Shown: positions 1 to 12,609 of the stretch, piece by piece
How the letters are laid out: every line of letters starts with the position of its first letter
How positions within the stretch are numbered: the stretch's first letter is position 1
Assembly (NCBI GenBank): GCA_036172665.1
Contig: CM069874.1
Location: forward strand, 25,875,946 to 25,939,945
Direction: 5' to 3'
Length of the DNA: 64,000 nt
Source: Prosopocoilus inquinatus
Taxonomy: Eukaryota; Arthropoda; Insecta; Coleoptera; Lucanidae
The notes under the pieces: model-generated
The model's input: the letters and a program-made list of their open reading frames with translations, nothing else
Told to the model about the DNA's origin: nothing
Databases searched by the model: none
Made by a program: the position numbers and the translations under genes

Positions 1-453
1 TATTTTTGGAATTGGAATTCACCTGAACTAACATTTGGGTTTACGGGGGAAAGAAGTAAGCTTGTTGCTCGAATGCCTCCATAAAGATGAACTATTGGGG
101 AGAGAGGGGATCCCAAGGTTAAAGTTAAATAAAATTCTATTAAGGGAGAGTTGCTGGATGATTGTAATGGTGTCGGGAATTAGAACTTTGGTGAACAAGG
201 ATTATACGTCGAAGCTGAACAGAATGTCCTGCACGATTAAGAATACATCGTGAATTTTTTGGACGAAATGCTGGGAGTTGAAGACAGAGCTTTCACTTTT
301 GCCTACGAATGACTTGAGGATGTGTGCTAGATATTTAGAGATTCTGTGGGTTGGTGAGTTGATTGCGCTGACTACGGGACGTAAGGGTGTATTTGGTTTG
401 TGGATTTTAGAGAATCCGTAAAATTTGGGTATTAGAGAGTCACGAGGGATCAA
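1..453 (-). pseudogene. Penelope-like element reverse transcriptase fragment, broken
   Basis: Read on the minus strand from 453 downward, the frame gives a PKFYGFSKIHKP block, then LRPVVSAINSPTHRISKYLA, then a VGKSESSV stretch. This order is characteristic of Penelope-like retroelement reverse transcriptases (family knowledge: a LYGLPKIHKP-type motif followed by RPIVS and GSPTY-type motifs). The frame continues into an SFDV motif, where a TAA codon (202-204) interrupts what should run on as SLFT; the same frame resumes afterwards to the window edge. It is therefore a decayed piece of a retroelement, cut by the left border of the window and with no intact endonuclease domain visible. Confidence 0.65.
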
Positions 454-828
454 AGTTTTTTATGTGTCGTAGGGATAGAGGAACAAATTAAACATACCAA
501 ATTTTTGTCCGAAATCCGAGACAAGCGGTTGCAACCGGAAGCCAAGAATTCAACCACTACAATTTGCTTTACTTTCTTTGTGCTTGAGGTCCAAGATACA
601 ACTTGGTTCAAGGAAGGAAATGTATTAAAAACTGGAATATACGACGGTAACGTTAGAGTAGACACCTAACGGTCAGGCGCCAAAATAAATGTTATTTCTA
701 CATCGTAATTTAAAAAGCAAGATTAATAGCGTAAAATAGAGCAAGCAGTAGCCAAAGCCATTGGCTTTCTGCCACAAGAGATTTTACGAAACCAATAAAT
801 GATATAAACATAAATTAAATTTCTAAAA

Positions 829-1146
829 TTAGCGCATCAATAAACGCCGGCTAGAAGCTTTTCCACATAACTTCTGGTAATCTTTGCATTCCTCCTGGCG
901 CATATCCACAAAACAACTTCCGTCGCTTTCGTGTGTTCTTGCCGTCGATAAATCTGCACCAAACACGTTGCCAAGGTTTTCCGGCCCTCCCAAATGATGT
1001 CTACCTTTTAATCGATGCCTCCTGTTTCTTTTGGCACAGATTTCCATAGGTATCCTGGCAGGATGCATTTCCGTTCTTTTTGGAACGGAGTATTTCGTCG
1101 CAGGGATCATTAACTCTGTTTGTGTAATTATCCCGCGGAAATACAA
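829..1146 (-). other. Unidentified open frame in GC-richer block, possible exon
   Basis: A 105-codon minus-strand frame lies in DNA clearly richer in G+C than its surroundings (about 830-1460). It has no convincing ATG at its 5' end; the first internal ATG is 12 codons in. The predicted peptide is basic (KRTEMHPARIPMEICAKRNR) with four scattered cysteines in its C-terminal part, including GSCFVDMRQEEC. I do not recognise it. It could be an internal or terminal exon of a gene running off to the right on the minus strand, or chance. No partner exon was found. Confidence 0.2.
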
Positions 1147-4100
1147 ACGTACGCATTTGCTCTTCAGATCATCGAAGTCGTTTCGGCGTTAATTGGGCGT
1201 TTGTTAAGCGGGTGCTAACGTGATCGATTGTATTTACGGTACGGCGTCGAGACGGCGAAAACTTCTATTAAGGACGCCTGCAGAGTCCATGTTTATTCAG
1301 GTCTTGCAGCAGATATTAAATCAGTTTCATGTTAATTAAGGACGGGTTAATTAGTTTGCCGAGGAGGTCCGATACGTAGTTCTGGTGCAGGGCTCTAATA
1401 ATAGAACAGGAACAGATGCAGGCGTTAAATATTCATAATTGCTTCGCAAAGGATCAAATGTGGGCAATGAGTTTATAAATATAAAGACATATGGTTAGGC
1501 GTTTTTTCTTATTTGTAAATTGAGTTGTAAACATGAATATTTATGAATACGACTGAACAAATGCTTGCATTAATATTACGAAGTAAAAATGTCATGTTAC
1601 GGAAAGTAATAAATAGCTTTACTGTTACTCGAAAGAAAGAAAAAATAAACGAAAGATACTTAAAATAAAAAAAAAATAAAAAACTTATTACAGAATAACT
1701 ATTTTTAAACTAAAATAAAAATTTATGAACATTACACAATATCAACTTCTTTATTGTAAACTAAATGATCGTTTATCTTTAAGGATATGGTAGTCCTCAC
1801 TATTCTGATATCTTAATCACCTTTTTATCCTTTTCTTAATTATAATTCCAATTTCGTTACGTTAAACTAGTTCTAATCTTAACAAAATAATCGATTTAAT
1901 TGGTACTGACAATAATTGCTTACATAAATAAGAAGCTAAGGGCTGTTTTCTCTAATCAAATTTAGACCTCCTTTTAAAAAATGTTCCTCCTATGTTGGAA
2001 GTTACTTTCTCGGCCAACGCCGAAACATTAACCGGCGGCTAATTAAACTTAAACACATATTACTGACGTTCTCTCAGGCAGACATCATCAATCAGTATTT
2101 TTTGAAGCAAAATAATCACAAATCACGAAGGCAGCGGCGCAACGCATACACGAAACAGCAATAATAAATAATGTTCAAACGGATTCCACGATTTTTATTT
2201 CGGTGTTTTGTCAATTCGTAAACGCGAAGAACGTTTAAATATTAACGAGAAGAAATCGAATATGTTTGGGTATACAGTCGAGTAAACAGTTTGACGCGGC
2301 AAATAAAGAAGGTGTAACATCTGCCGAGGGGGCCTAAAAATACCCCCGATGCAGTAACAATGCATTCCTGGCAAGTAAAAAGTGAATTAAATAAAGTATA
2401 AACAAATATGATTTACTGGCAAATTTTGGGCGCGAAAAGAAATGCACGCAATCCGAATGATTTGCGTTATAATTCAGATCGTGTTGTGGCGATTTTATAG
2501 AAATAGGTCAGTCAGTTGCTAAAACTGTACGCGTTACGTTAATCTGCGGCCAGAAAGTTATTTGAAAACAAATCAGAAATAGATTTTCGGCTTTCATTCA
2601 ATGTTATGGTTTCAAAACGAAGTTTTACAATTGGTAGTCTACATTGTTCTTTCTTCTAAAATTTCATCTTTAAAATCTGCACAAGGAAATTATATTGATA
2701 TCGTTTACGTGGACGTTTATTGTTTAACATCGATGAATATTTACATTACATTCTTGTTCGATGCAAATTTGCGTAATACGTATGTACAATACCGATTTAG
2801 CTTGCAAAACAGTTAAATTATAATTTAAAAAAATGGAAGATGAAATGAACACAAATCTTCTCCATATTAAATTTCGTAATCACTTTACAAAAGTAGTTTC
2901 CAAATTTTATGTTCGCACGCCACCCTTTAAAAAAATCTACCTTGATGCCTCCGCTTCTTCATTTATTTCAAAAAGTAATACAGAAGATTACTTATAACAA
3001 TATATTTTGTTATTAATTTATGTTATGATTGTTACAGTTCTGTCAATTTTTGCGCCTCGTTTTGCACCTAGCCGCGCCTCCCAGTTTGGAAATCGTTGCT
3101 TTTCACGGACATCTTAAAAATCGTATCTGTACTATTTTATAAATGAAATAACACACACGATAGGTATACTTTTTATAGTACAAAGGGTATCCCTGAAAAA
3201 TTCACAGGACAGAAAGAAAACAAAGGAAAGAAAATACAAGAAATCTAATTTAGATTAAAAGTGTGAACATAAAGTATAGGAAATAAGAAATCTAAAAATC
3301 CACGAAAGAAAAAGAATAAGGAATTGAAGTTAAGTGGATACTTAATATCTTGAGATTTTGTCACACAAATGCTTGTAATGACTAATTAAGTTGTTCATCA
3401 TCTGTGTAAACACGTTTACTGCATTTAAAACAACAGATAACATTTGATCTTTGCATAATTACAATGATATGTCATATAATAATGATTTGCAATGAAAATA
3501 TCGTAACTAAAATACGATTGTTTTCGACTATAATGAAGTTCTTTATTGCATGTTACGTTAAAAAATGCAGAAATAAATACGCTACAGTGTACCTAAAGAA
3601 ACATAAAATATAACATACGTCATAATAAAATATTCTTATTATTCTTAAATGAAATCTTCTACATATTTCTTTGACTTCTGATTACATATTTATTTAGTCA
3701 AGAATGATAGGGCAAAACATTGTTGGCTTGTCAGCAAGGCATATGTTTGTTTGTTTATTATATAGCACTTGCTAATAATACAATTAGATGTGGTCGTCAA
3801 CTTAATCTAATACACAATATTATATTGGAATTAAATATTCACGAGCAATAGGATCTTATGATCTGACGTAATCATATACAGTATAGTACGCTTTCTTTTA
3901 ATCGTGTTTTGAATAAGTTGTGATTCTTAATCATTCTTAACTCCGCTTCATTAAATTAAAAACTACTTTTGATAAATGCAAGTTTCAAAAGATTTCGAAC
4001 TGATGCTTAAATAAATATATTAAAAACAAAAAAAAGTATAATATTTAGCTCCGGTTCTGGCGTGTGACAAGTCATTCAAATTTAAACTGGAAATTAAAAA

Positions 4101-5750
4101 TTTCAATCAAGTTTATAAACCATCACAAGTGAATTGAGAAGACTATTAGTTTTTCAAGCAAAAAGTTAGTCAGCGACAGTTTCACAAATAAACTTGACAC
4201 TGACGCACTTCGAATGAAGATAAATCAAGTCCGAGAAAAAGAGCAGTTCATGAATTCTTCTGGTGTAATTAACAGTTCTTATTTTCGTCCGTCTTAACAA
4301 CCTCTTATGCTAATTGCATTTGTTGTCGCCGGATGAACGAAACGGAAAAGCTAAAATTATGGTTATTTTAAAAATAGGAAAGGAAAGGATAAAAGATAAT
4401 TCTAGTTATACAAAATTTTGATTGAACAGTTTGTCGTAAGGCGCAAAAAATGTTAGTATTAAAGTTAAAAATACAAAGACATATCGAAACTACAAACATA
4501 CTAATCTGTAACTGTCACGTATGTCTAATAAATTAATTTAATAAACAAATTTATAACAGAATAAAAAATGGAGTTTAGGAATTTATAGTAGTTCCTGTTC
4601 TGCAAAAAACAAAAAAGTTTCCACTATATTTTATTTTATTATAAATTCGTAAACTAGAACAGTTTATTGTCCCCCATAAAGTGTACCAGGTCCCCAGGTA
4701 CTTTTGATTTATAACCACATATTCCAAGAATTTTAATGTGTTTACGCACCTACACCAAATTTCCTTACGAAAAGCTCTGTAAAATAGTTAACTTTTTATA
4801 TTAAAAAATGAGTGGTGTTTGAAACACTTTATTTGATGCTTGAAGTAGTTTTCAAAAAATACACATTTGAATTTGGTGAATACAAGCTTTGTTCCAAGAG
4901 CAGTTCCGGGCTACTCTGAAAATGTCAGATACAAAAAAATATTTGACCGTCGAATTAACTATAGCTTTCAAGAGCTGCGTCAAATGTAAAACTTTGATCG
5001 ACACTTGCTTTTAACAGTTTCGGACTAGTCACAGACTGTTGTTGAAACAGGCCTGCAATTATTTTGAAGATATCAGGATCTGAAGTACTTCTGTCCACAA
5101 TTTTAAATATATGTATTCACTGTTAAAAGTAATGTCTCCCAAAACAAGATATTTATAGCCTAATCACTGCTGACCACCACAATAAGTGGATGGCCGAGCG
5201 AGCTTCAATATTTGATAGGAGTATAAAATTTTATATTTTCAAGACAATCAATTTTTTTAAAAAACACTTGGACTCGTCAATCTTGTCTTTTAATATTATA
5301 CGGTGTTTGCAAAAAGCTGAACCAGTGTAACTTTATTTGTTGATGACCCTCCTCAACCCCCATTTAAAACGAATGAATTCTGTTAAAAATTTTACATATT
5401 TTTCAAGTCACCACATGTTTAAAGCAAACTTTTTTTCGAGATACTGATTCATTAAACAGTTGATAACTGTCAACATTTACCAGACAGGGCCCAGTTTCTG
5501 GAACTGGTCAACCACTTTAACTAAGAGTTAGAATGTGACATCCAATATTGTGTTACATTGTAATCATTAGTTAAACTAATCGACCAATGAATCACTTCCA
5601 GAAACCGGGCCTGGGAAATTAATGCAATAATACAATAATAATTAATACACATAAAATAAATAATTATTGATAACAAGAAAACTAATGGAAATAGGTATAG
5701 GGAATGCTACTACTATTTAATGTAGAATTTGCTTTTGCATCTCACGATGC
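1147..5750. other. AT-rich intergenic DNA, no gene seen
   Basis: No frame here has domain-like content; open frames are short and low-complexity. Long A/T runs are common. No tRNA, satellite or long inverted repeat was recognised, although old repeats may be present. Confidence 0.5.
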
Positions 5751-6242
5751 AAAAATATACACGGTGTTCCATTTACGAAAACTGAACTTCCCCCGAGAAC
5801 TTTTAATAGGCCATACAACTTGGGAGACCCTGTATAAAAAATATGTAAAATTTTGAGAATTCAAAATTACAGAAAAAAATGGGGGTTCTATTTCATTATT
5901 AAAAAATAAATAAAAGTTTTTTGCATATATCATGTAGTAATAAAAATGTTACTAGGATAAGGCAAGAATTTAGGCCAAATTGACGGGTCTAGGCGTTTTT
6001 TAATAAAATTAATCATCTTAAAAATATCGAATTTATCCGTTACTTTATCGCAACCTTGTATATTTAGATATTCCAATTATTTTCCTAAATGAAAGATAAT
6101 TAACAATGCATTATTTTGTATTTGATATTTATTCTAGCTTTGATCTCCGTGAAAACATTAAATTCCACCAGAGTATTAAACGTAGGAAATTAGAACGTTA
6201 AGCTCACAACAAACGGTATCTTCGATCGTCTGCTTGTATACA

Positions 6243-6407
6243 ATGGGGGAACGGAAAAAAAAACCATCAAACATGTGGCCCGGTCCTCAACAAAATGCCT
6301 GCTACTACGAGCACATTAAGAACCACCATCAATGGAAACGTGGAAGTGTGTCTGAGCAGCACGAAACGTGCTCCCTGGCGAGGAGAAGAGGACCTCAAAT
6401 GATGTAA
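6243..6407 (+). other. Small unidentified open frame (54 codons)
   Basis: An ATG-started frame in a local GC-rich island (about 6240-6500) would give a basic peptide starting MGERKKKPSNMWPGPQQNAC and ending RRRGPQMM before a TAA stop. Its composition is more protein-like than neighbouring frames, but there is no recognisable domain, no clear splice partner and no similarity I can name. It could equally be a fragment of a repeat. Confidence 0.15.
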
Positions 6408-6744
6408 CAAGAGCAAAATGGGCGCACACATAGCCGAAGGTATTTTTAGGCGGCTGCGCGCCCGGACGCATCTTCCTGTGCGAGAGACAAACATTAGCAA
6501 AAAAAGAATCCGTCTATTACGGATTGAGTCGGAAAATAATCGTTCGTTTGATGTTATTTTGATTAAAGCGAAGAAGAAAAATTTGAAAGTCGAACGAAGA
6601 AATAATAGAGTTACCAACCAAACAAAAATTAACATTAAACAGGAAAACTACAAAGCAAAGCTTATTTATAAAATTTAACAAAACAACAAATACAATTAAC
6701 GCAATCAAACACTAAATAGATAATAAAGAAACAAATACAGAGTA

Positions 6745-7037
6745 TCCCGACAGTGCGTTCTCGGGCAATATCTCGATAACTATTGAAGATACAAAAATAT
6801 TTCAGGACGTTTCAAGGTCTACAACATAAAATTATTTTCATGTATACGAGAAGAATCAAAAGAATTGTTGGAAGCAACTTCTTTGTTTCAAATAGTACAA
6901 CTATGTACGATACCAAATTTGTATTGCCCAAGAAATTCTACATATTTTTTGTATACCACAATCAAAACAAAAATGTGTTGAAACTTTTTGCATCTTCAGT
7001 AGTTATCGAAATATTGCCCGAGAACACACTGTTGGGA
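6745..7037. mobile_element. MITE-like hairpin element with ~58-bp terminal inverted repeats
   Basis: The left end (TCCCGACAGTGCGTTCTCGG and the following ~38 bases, containing GATAACTATTGAAGAT) matches the reverse complement of the right end (TCCCAACAGTGTGTTCTCGG onward, containing GATAACTACTGAAGAT) with few mismatches. The 293-bp element has no coding capacity. Superfamily is not assignable from what I can see. Confidence 0.7.
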
Positions 7038-7939
7038 CCCCGCGTACAGCAACATAGCCCTATTTAAAAATCACATCGTTTTACTCCGTGTAAGTACATA
7101 CAGTTAAAAAAAAACGTACTCACATTCTTATTCATACTCAAACGATTGTAAAATTGATATTAATTTTCTATAATTACTTTCTCAAAATCGCGTAAAAATT
7201 TTGTTTATAATCTAGTTTTATTCGATCAGATCGCACTTTCTTTAAGTGATGTTGTAAAATCCCTTTCGTTTCCAAATTCCTTTAATTTAGGTTTCTGGAA
7301 CTTTGACAAGTTATACGCGTAAGCGACGTAAATTCCAAAATTTTTGGCAGTGACATTCAATGTTTCATAATAATACATCGGCTTATTAGTTCAAACGTTT
7401 TCGACAAAATATTATCAGTCTTCAATTTATTATCTATTTAAATTTTCAATATATTTTAATTTTTTGTTTATTCCTCTACTTAACATGTTTTTATTTAATT
7501 CTCGCTTGCGTATATGTATCAATTTTTGTTCTTTGGAAAGCTTAAAATTACATTTCCTTTTCCTTGTAATACGTCTTAAAATTATAAATACAATAAATAA
7601 GTTAATTAAATTGAAAAACTTTGAAAAGCAAAGACAATAAAGTGCTATAGCAAGAAAACTTTAAATAACATCAGTGCAAAATGTTTCAATAAGTAAAAAG
7701 GTGGAATTAACAAACAAATCCTCATATTGTAGGCAAAACATAAGAATACGTACTTTATATTGAACATAAATGTACAATGTGTCCAAGAAGGTACGCAAGA
7801 AATGGAAAACCGGTTTATTATTAATTTCTCGAAAATTTTTTTAAATTAAAATTTTTATAATTATAAAAGTTGATGCTTTATCTAAAGCTCATAAAAAATA
7901 CAAACTCTTAGGAAATTGTATTTATTGATTATTAAAAAT

Positions 7940-8110
7940 AAAAATTAAGTAGCAACATCTTGCGATGACAGTGCAATGTCAAGTCAAAAAGAAATCGCTA
8001 CTTAAGCTTTTCATTATTTTTAACCCCAAAATAAGGCTGAAACAGAGGATACTGGAGGGATCCACTGCAATTAAAAAAGATTTGCAGAATCATGTACTTA
8101 AAAAAACTTA
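7940..8110 (+). repeat. Relic of the hammerhead repeat family (right arm plus flanking module)
   Basis: The segment carries the family's flanking module (GACAGTGCAATGTCAAGTCA) and, after unrelated sequence, the right arm of the ribozyme unit (GGCTGAAACAGAGGATACTG, then GGGATCCACTGCAATT). The CTGANGA core half and the left arm are missing, so no ribozyme can form. It shares both parts with the repeat at 44481-45060. Confidence 0.5.
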
Positions 8111-8314
8111 TTATGATTATTATGCCGTTCTTCTGCTCTCTGTTGTGAAGTTTATCATTCTGCCGTACTTAGGTACTTGTATAAAATTTGTTACCACAGT
8201 GTAGGTTTATTGATTGATTTGATACTTCTTAGTCTTAGTCTTAGTTTTAACAAATTATCACTAAATTAGTTGCCAGTAAAAGTCAGTTTCGATTGCAGTG
8301 AACTTCCTGAGCAA

Positions 8315-8361
8315 CTCTTGGACAGCTGTTTCGGCCCTGTTTTGTACCTCCTCAGCAAAGG
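8315..8361 (-). ncRNA. Hammerhead ribozyme, partly decayed copy
   Basis: On the minus strand: stem I CTTTG, core CTGAGGA (8355-8349), a weak stem II, GAA (8332-8330), then A-C, loop AGCT, G-T and cleavage base C17 (8321), then CAAGAG as the other stem I strand. All invariant core bases of the type I hammerhead are present. Stem I pairs for three Watson-Crick pairs plus a wobble; stem II begins GG/CC. The outer arms (AGATTGCAGCGGAG and TTCACTGCAATC) are complementary, as in the 44.6-kb copies, so this is the same repeat family. Catalytic competence is doubtful because both helices are weakened. Confidence 0.5.
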
Positions 8362-9318
8362 TGTAACGCGTAAACTCCGCTGCAATCTAAGTAATTCTGA
8401 TTTCTAAATCGAGTGAACATGTCGACAACAGTTTATGTCGCGTCATCGCGCGGCCAATTTTTGACCTAACCTTGTGTCAGAATGACAAATAGTAACTACA
8501 TAGTTTGCTACCTAAAATATAACGTGTTCATTTGAATTTGTGGTCAAGTGAGCTTTGACGGCTGTGTACCATCGTAATCAGAAAAACCGATTACATTAAA
8601 AATTGTTGTTTATTGAAGCGTACTTCAAAGGAACTTTTGCCATTTTCACGTTAATATCAATATGTCAGACCAAATAAAAATGCCGCACTTAAATGCGATT
8701 CAAAAGACGATAATTCAAATGCGATTGCAAGAGAATCAATTTTCGAGCAATTTCAGGGATTGCAACTAAAACAATAATTAGTCCTGTACCGTTTTACGCG
8801 CGAATGAAATAGATGAGAATTTATAATTGGAAAATAAAAGATAAACATTGTCAAAATTAACGTTACACAATTAAAATTTTTGAAAACGGAATAGTCTGTT
8901 TCACTTCGACGTAGTCGGTTTTTATCATTACGTATGTCGTAGCGTATGTCAACACGCACTCTCACGTCGCGTCAGTCTGTTTACCGGCCTGTGTCAAACA
9001 GGTTTGTTTCTAATCTAGAAAAATCGTGCTTAAAACGAACGTGTATTTCTCGCAATGAGGTTAAAATAAATGGTATTTTGTAAATAAAAATAATTGTTAA
9101 ATTTGTGCATTCTTTTCGGCGAATGTCAGATTAAAAGATAAGCCGTATGATTTGATTCACGACAGAAATTTAACAGTTCCAAAGATCACAAGACAACAAA
9201 TTCAGATGAATACATGTTACCTTTCTGTACGAACGGTCAAATCATGCCATTGCAGCGAATTTTGAAATGCAATAAATTAGTTGGAAGACAGTTTCGATTA
9301 CAGTGGACTTCCCCAGTA

Positions 9319-9367
9319 TCCCTCGGACAGCTGCTTCGGCCCCGTTTGGGCCCTCCTCAGCTAGAGA
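9319..9367 (-). ncRNA. Hammerhead ribozyme relic with A15.1 changed to G
   Basis: Minus strand: core CTGAGGA (9360-9354), stem II GGCCC/GGGCC (5 bp, with an extra G), then GAAGC where the family has GAAAC, loop AGCT, GTC (9328-9326) and CGAGGGATACT, which pairs imperfectly with ACTCTCTAG. The change of the conserved A after GAA to G and one stem I mismatch suggest a decayed or weak ribozyme. The flanking arms carry the family words ATTGCAGC and TCCACTGTAATC. Confidence 0.4.
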
Positions 9368-9469
9368 GTAGTTTGTGACTCTGCTGCAATCAACTGCCCT
9401 AACCTAAAAGCCTAACCGTGTTATCTCAAAACCGAATTATTATCCTACATTTTATGAATATGCAAATTT

Positions 9470-9780
9470 TGAAATGCAATAAATTAGTTGAAAGTTAGTT
9501 TCGATTACAGTGAACTTCCCGAGTATTCCTCGGACAGCTGCTTCGGTCTTATTTGGGCCCTCCTCTTTACAATGTAATTTAAACGAGAAACTGTGACTTC
9601 ATAAGATGCAGGATAGTATACACTGGATTTCGAAATAACCTGGGCAGGTTTTTTGCTTCGCGTGTTAAGTCCGTTTGCAGTAGAGTTCACGAGCTACTCT
9701 CTAACTGAAGAAGCCGTGTTGCAATCGAAAATGTCTTGTAACTAATTTATTGCATTTCAAAATTCGTCACAATGGCGTGA
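9470..9780. repeat. Two further decayed members of the hammerhead repeat family in inverted orientation
   Basis: 9470-9560 (minus) retains CCGAAGCAGCTGTCCGAGG but its CTGANGA box has become AAGAGGA. 9690-9770 (plus) retains CTCTCTAACTGAAGAAGCC but then jumps to TTGCAATCGAAAATGTC. Neither can form the ribozyme. They face each other and share the sequence AACTAATTTATTGCATTTCA. Confidence 0.4.
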
Positions 9781-9899
9781 TTTAACCGTTCCTGCAGAGA
9801 GATATTTTGGGTATCAAACTAGTTACTATTATCTGATACAAGGTTAGGTCAAAAACTGGCCGCGCGACATACATCGAAAAGTTGAGTTTAAAGTCGCCT

Positions 9900-12160
9900 T
9901 TTCGCTGTGTGTTTCCTGAAGAAGTCTTCAAAATTTAAAAATTTGTGAAAATTCAACTCAAAATTTTTAAAGTGAGATAAAAAAATAATTAAATAATAGG
10001 AGTACAAGATTAGTTAATTTTGCGATTCCTTATCTACCAACGCCATCAATCATCACTTTAACCATCATCAGGTAAAAAAAAACTGATGTACCGTCATATG
10101 TAAATAAAAGTAAACGACTCCTAAGGGCATACATACCATTTTTGCTTTACCTTAGTTTTATAAAACCGGTTTTGTGCAGCATTGAAAAATCAAAGTTAGA
10201 CATACAGTACCACCAAGCCATGGGATATTGTTATGAACCAGATTTGAATGAGAGAAATAGTACCAACGCCTCAACCACGCCCACCCAGAGCTGTTGTGCG
10301 CTTGGTGGCACCTGATGGTACTTTTAATTTAAAAATAAAATAATAAAACTTATTTTCTATTATTTTTCTTTTTCCAGGAAATATTTTTAATACTAAGGGT
10401 GCCCGCAAAAAAATAGCTCAGCGTTAACTCTGTTTTTGAAAAGACATCTCCCAATTTCTTATTTGTAATTTTGAACTTTTGTAATCGCAACCGAATCAGT
10501 AGTGTTGGAAATCGCTGGAAAGCAGTCAAAAAATGTTTTAACAAATTAGAATGTTTACTTGTTTTTAATAAATTAAAAAGTAGGTGAATACTTTAATCAC
10601 ATTTATCTCCGAGAAACCTTCTCATTTTATGGTATACTTTTCCTTTTGTCATAAGTTGTTTTTTTATGAAGTTCGTCAAAAAGAGATGAAATTTTAAGTA
10701 ATTTTTTTATTTGTATGTGTTTACATAAAAAATGTTTGAGAATTTGTAACTTTCATCATAATTTTCCTGCGACAACTAATTTAATTTAATTTTCATTTTT
10801 TCAGATTTAAATTATCAGTTTATTACATGCAACTAATCATATATTTGTAGAAGCATTTAATTTTTTTACGATGAACTGTAGACAACACACACGTTTACAG
10901 GTGCTTTTACAAGACCGTATATTCAGACTATCTAAATATTTTCAAATACATAAAAAAACATAAATATTTTCGAATTAGCCAAAATATTTAGTGTCTAACT
11001 GCATAAAAAACATCTTGTCATCTGAACAAATACTTGTTAGTTTATTTCTACAAAATAAAACCGTCATATTTAGCTAGTTTATCACGATATTAACAACAAA
11101 CTCGGAAAATTGGTTGAATATTATTAGTCAAAGAATGATTCACGCATTAAGAAACAAGATCAAATGACGTCGCATGTCTTTGATGAATCTGTTCGGACCG
11201 AATATGTGATATTTATTAGCCATTAAGCATTCAACAGACGTGATGAAAATGCCTATTTTTAGTTGGCAGACGATCAATTGCTTCCTAGAACACTAACATT
11301 ACACTACATCTTGTTATGTCTTAAGACATGCCAAGTAAACCGTGTTTATAGAAACTCAGATGACAATCTTGATGTAGTACCAATTACGTGCAAATTGAGG
11401 GATTTTAAGTATTACGACGATTTCTTTGTGACCAATTGGACGCAATTTCATCTTCTTAAAGAATACTCTGTTTTAAACGGTAAATAATTCTTGACCGCAA
11501 AATTAAAATGAAAAATTCTTGGAATGGTTAACCACATGTATTTAGACGTGTTTCCGTTAAATTGTCAATAAGTTTACAAAATATCGATTTCTTCGATAGC
11601 GCCCTAACTATTAAATAGGTATAAAAGAAAATATTTACAAAATTTATCAGGTTCTATATTAGAATATTATTTTCACATATATAGCATGTTCTACAAATGA
11701 CTTATCCACTAAATTTATACTTTTTATAAATGGTATGCATACATTTTGATTGCATATTTCAGTAGATTTCTAAAAGCAAACAATTCTTATTCACCAAATC
11801 AAAGTATTCGCGTTTTACTGTTAAATATTTAGTAACTGCATTAAAGAGCTGAATGTATTCATAGTTAGCGTCAAAAAAACTACTTTTACTGTGCCTAACT
11901 AATTATTAATAATTAATTATAATTAATTAATTCAGTGTAGAATAACTTTTTCGAGTTAATAGTAACGTTTTTAATGTGTATTTGCAGAGAAACAATTGAA
12001 AGTTGAAAGTTCTTTTTTTCAGGAAATATAAAGGAACGCCGTGTATATTTTCACACATTTAAATAACTATGTAGTTAAATTCTATTTCTAACAAATGTAA
12101 AATACATTAGTTTTAAGCTAAAGGTTTTCGAGATATCTACATTTAGGCTTACATTATACA
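9900..12160. other. AT-rich DNA, no gene seen; one short hairpin
   Basis: No supported gene. At about 10203-10323 a hairpin is formed by AGTACCACCAAGC and its near reverse complement (GCTTGGTGGCACC...GGTACT), a MITE-like structure of roughly 120 bp. The remainder is AT-rich single-copy-looking DNA with only short, low-information frames. Confidence 0.4.
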
Positions 12161-12469
12161 TATTGTTACACAGGGTGAACTCAAAAGGACTTCGTCAAAT
12201 GCCGGGGGGTGAATGGTAAATATAAACAAACAAAAAAAAGTTGTACCCCAATATTCATTTGTCATTACTACTACAATTACTTTAGGCTACTACGTATAAT
12301 AATTTTTTAAAAAACCACTCAAGGTACGTTTACGAATACCATCCGTTACTCTTCCTCGGTTTTCTCTTTGTTTTCCCTTCTTCTTTTCTTTTTCACACAG
12401 TGTTTATATATAAAAAAAACATTATTTTCATATTTTAAGTTTAACTTGATTACATTTATTTATAAAAGC

Positions 12470-12600
12470 TTAAGTAGCGATATCCTGCGATAGCTTTCTC
12501 ACCTGATATTGCAACAGGATTGAAACAGCTGTACAGAGGATGCTCGAGGGATCCATTGCAGTCAAAACCAATTTGTAACAAAATACATGTTTGTACTTTT
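12470..12600 (+). repeat. Hammerhead-family relic directly upstream of a LINE tail
   Basis: The family module AGTAGCGATATCCTGCGATA is followed by GGATTGAAACAGCTGTACAG and AGGATGCTCGAGGGATCCAT, the right half of the ribozyme unit. The left core (CTGANGA) is replaced by CTGATATTG, so the catalytic core is incomplete and C17 has become A. It abuts the reverse-transcriptase tail that starts about 12610. Confidence 0.45.
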
Positions 12601-12609
12601 AAGTTGTAA

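Larger units (their letters stand above)
8410..9890. repeat. Composite inverted repeat enclosing hammerhead-family copies
   Basis: The segment around 8430-8530 (GCGCGGCCAATTTTTGACCT, then AACCTTGTGTCAGAATGACA) recurs as its reverse complement around 9770-9880 (TACAAGGTTAGGTCAAAAAC, then TGGCCGCGCGAC). Inside, a motif around 9230-9290 (CATGCCATTGCAGCGAATTT, then TGAAATGCAATAAATTAGTT) is also inverted around 9720-9800. The block therefore looks like a foldback or inverted pair of the same repeat, containing two further ribozyme-family copies (9285-9385 and 9470-9560). Confidence 0.45.

Noticed and set aside
9915..9950. CTGAAGAAG followed by GTGAAAATTC as another hammerhead
   Set aside because: No stem II or stem I pairing and no C17 in place.
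10060..10100. CCTGATGATGG on the minus strand as a hammerhead core
   Set aside because: No GAAA box or paired stem I follows.
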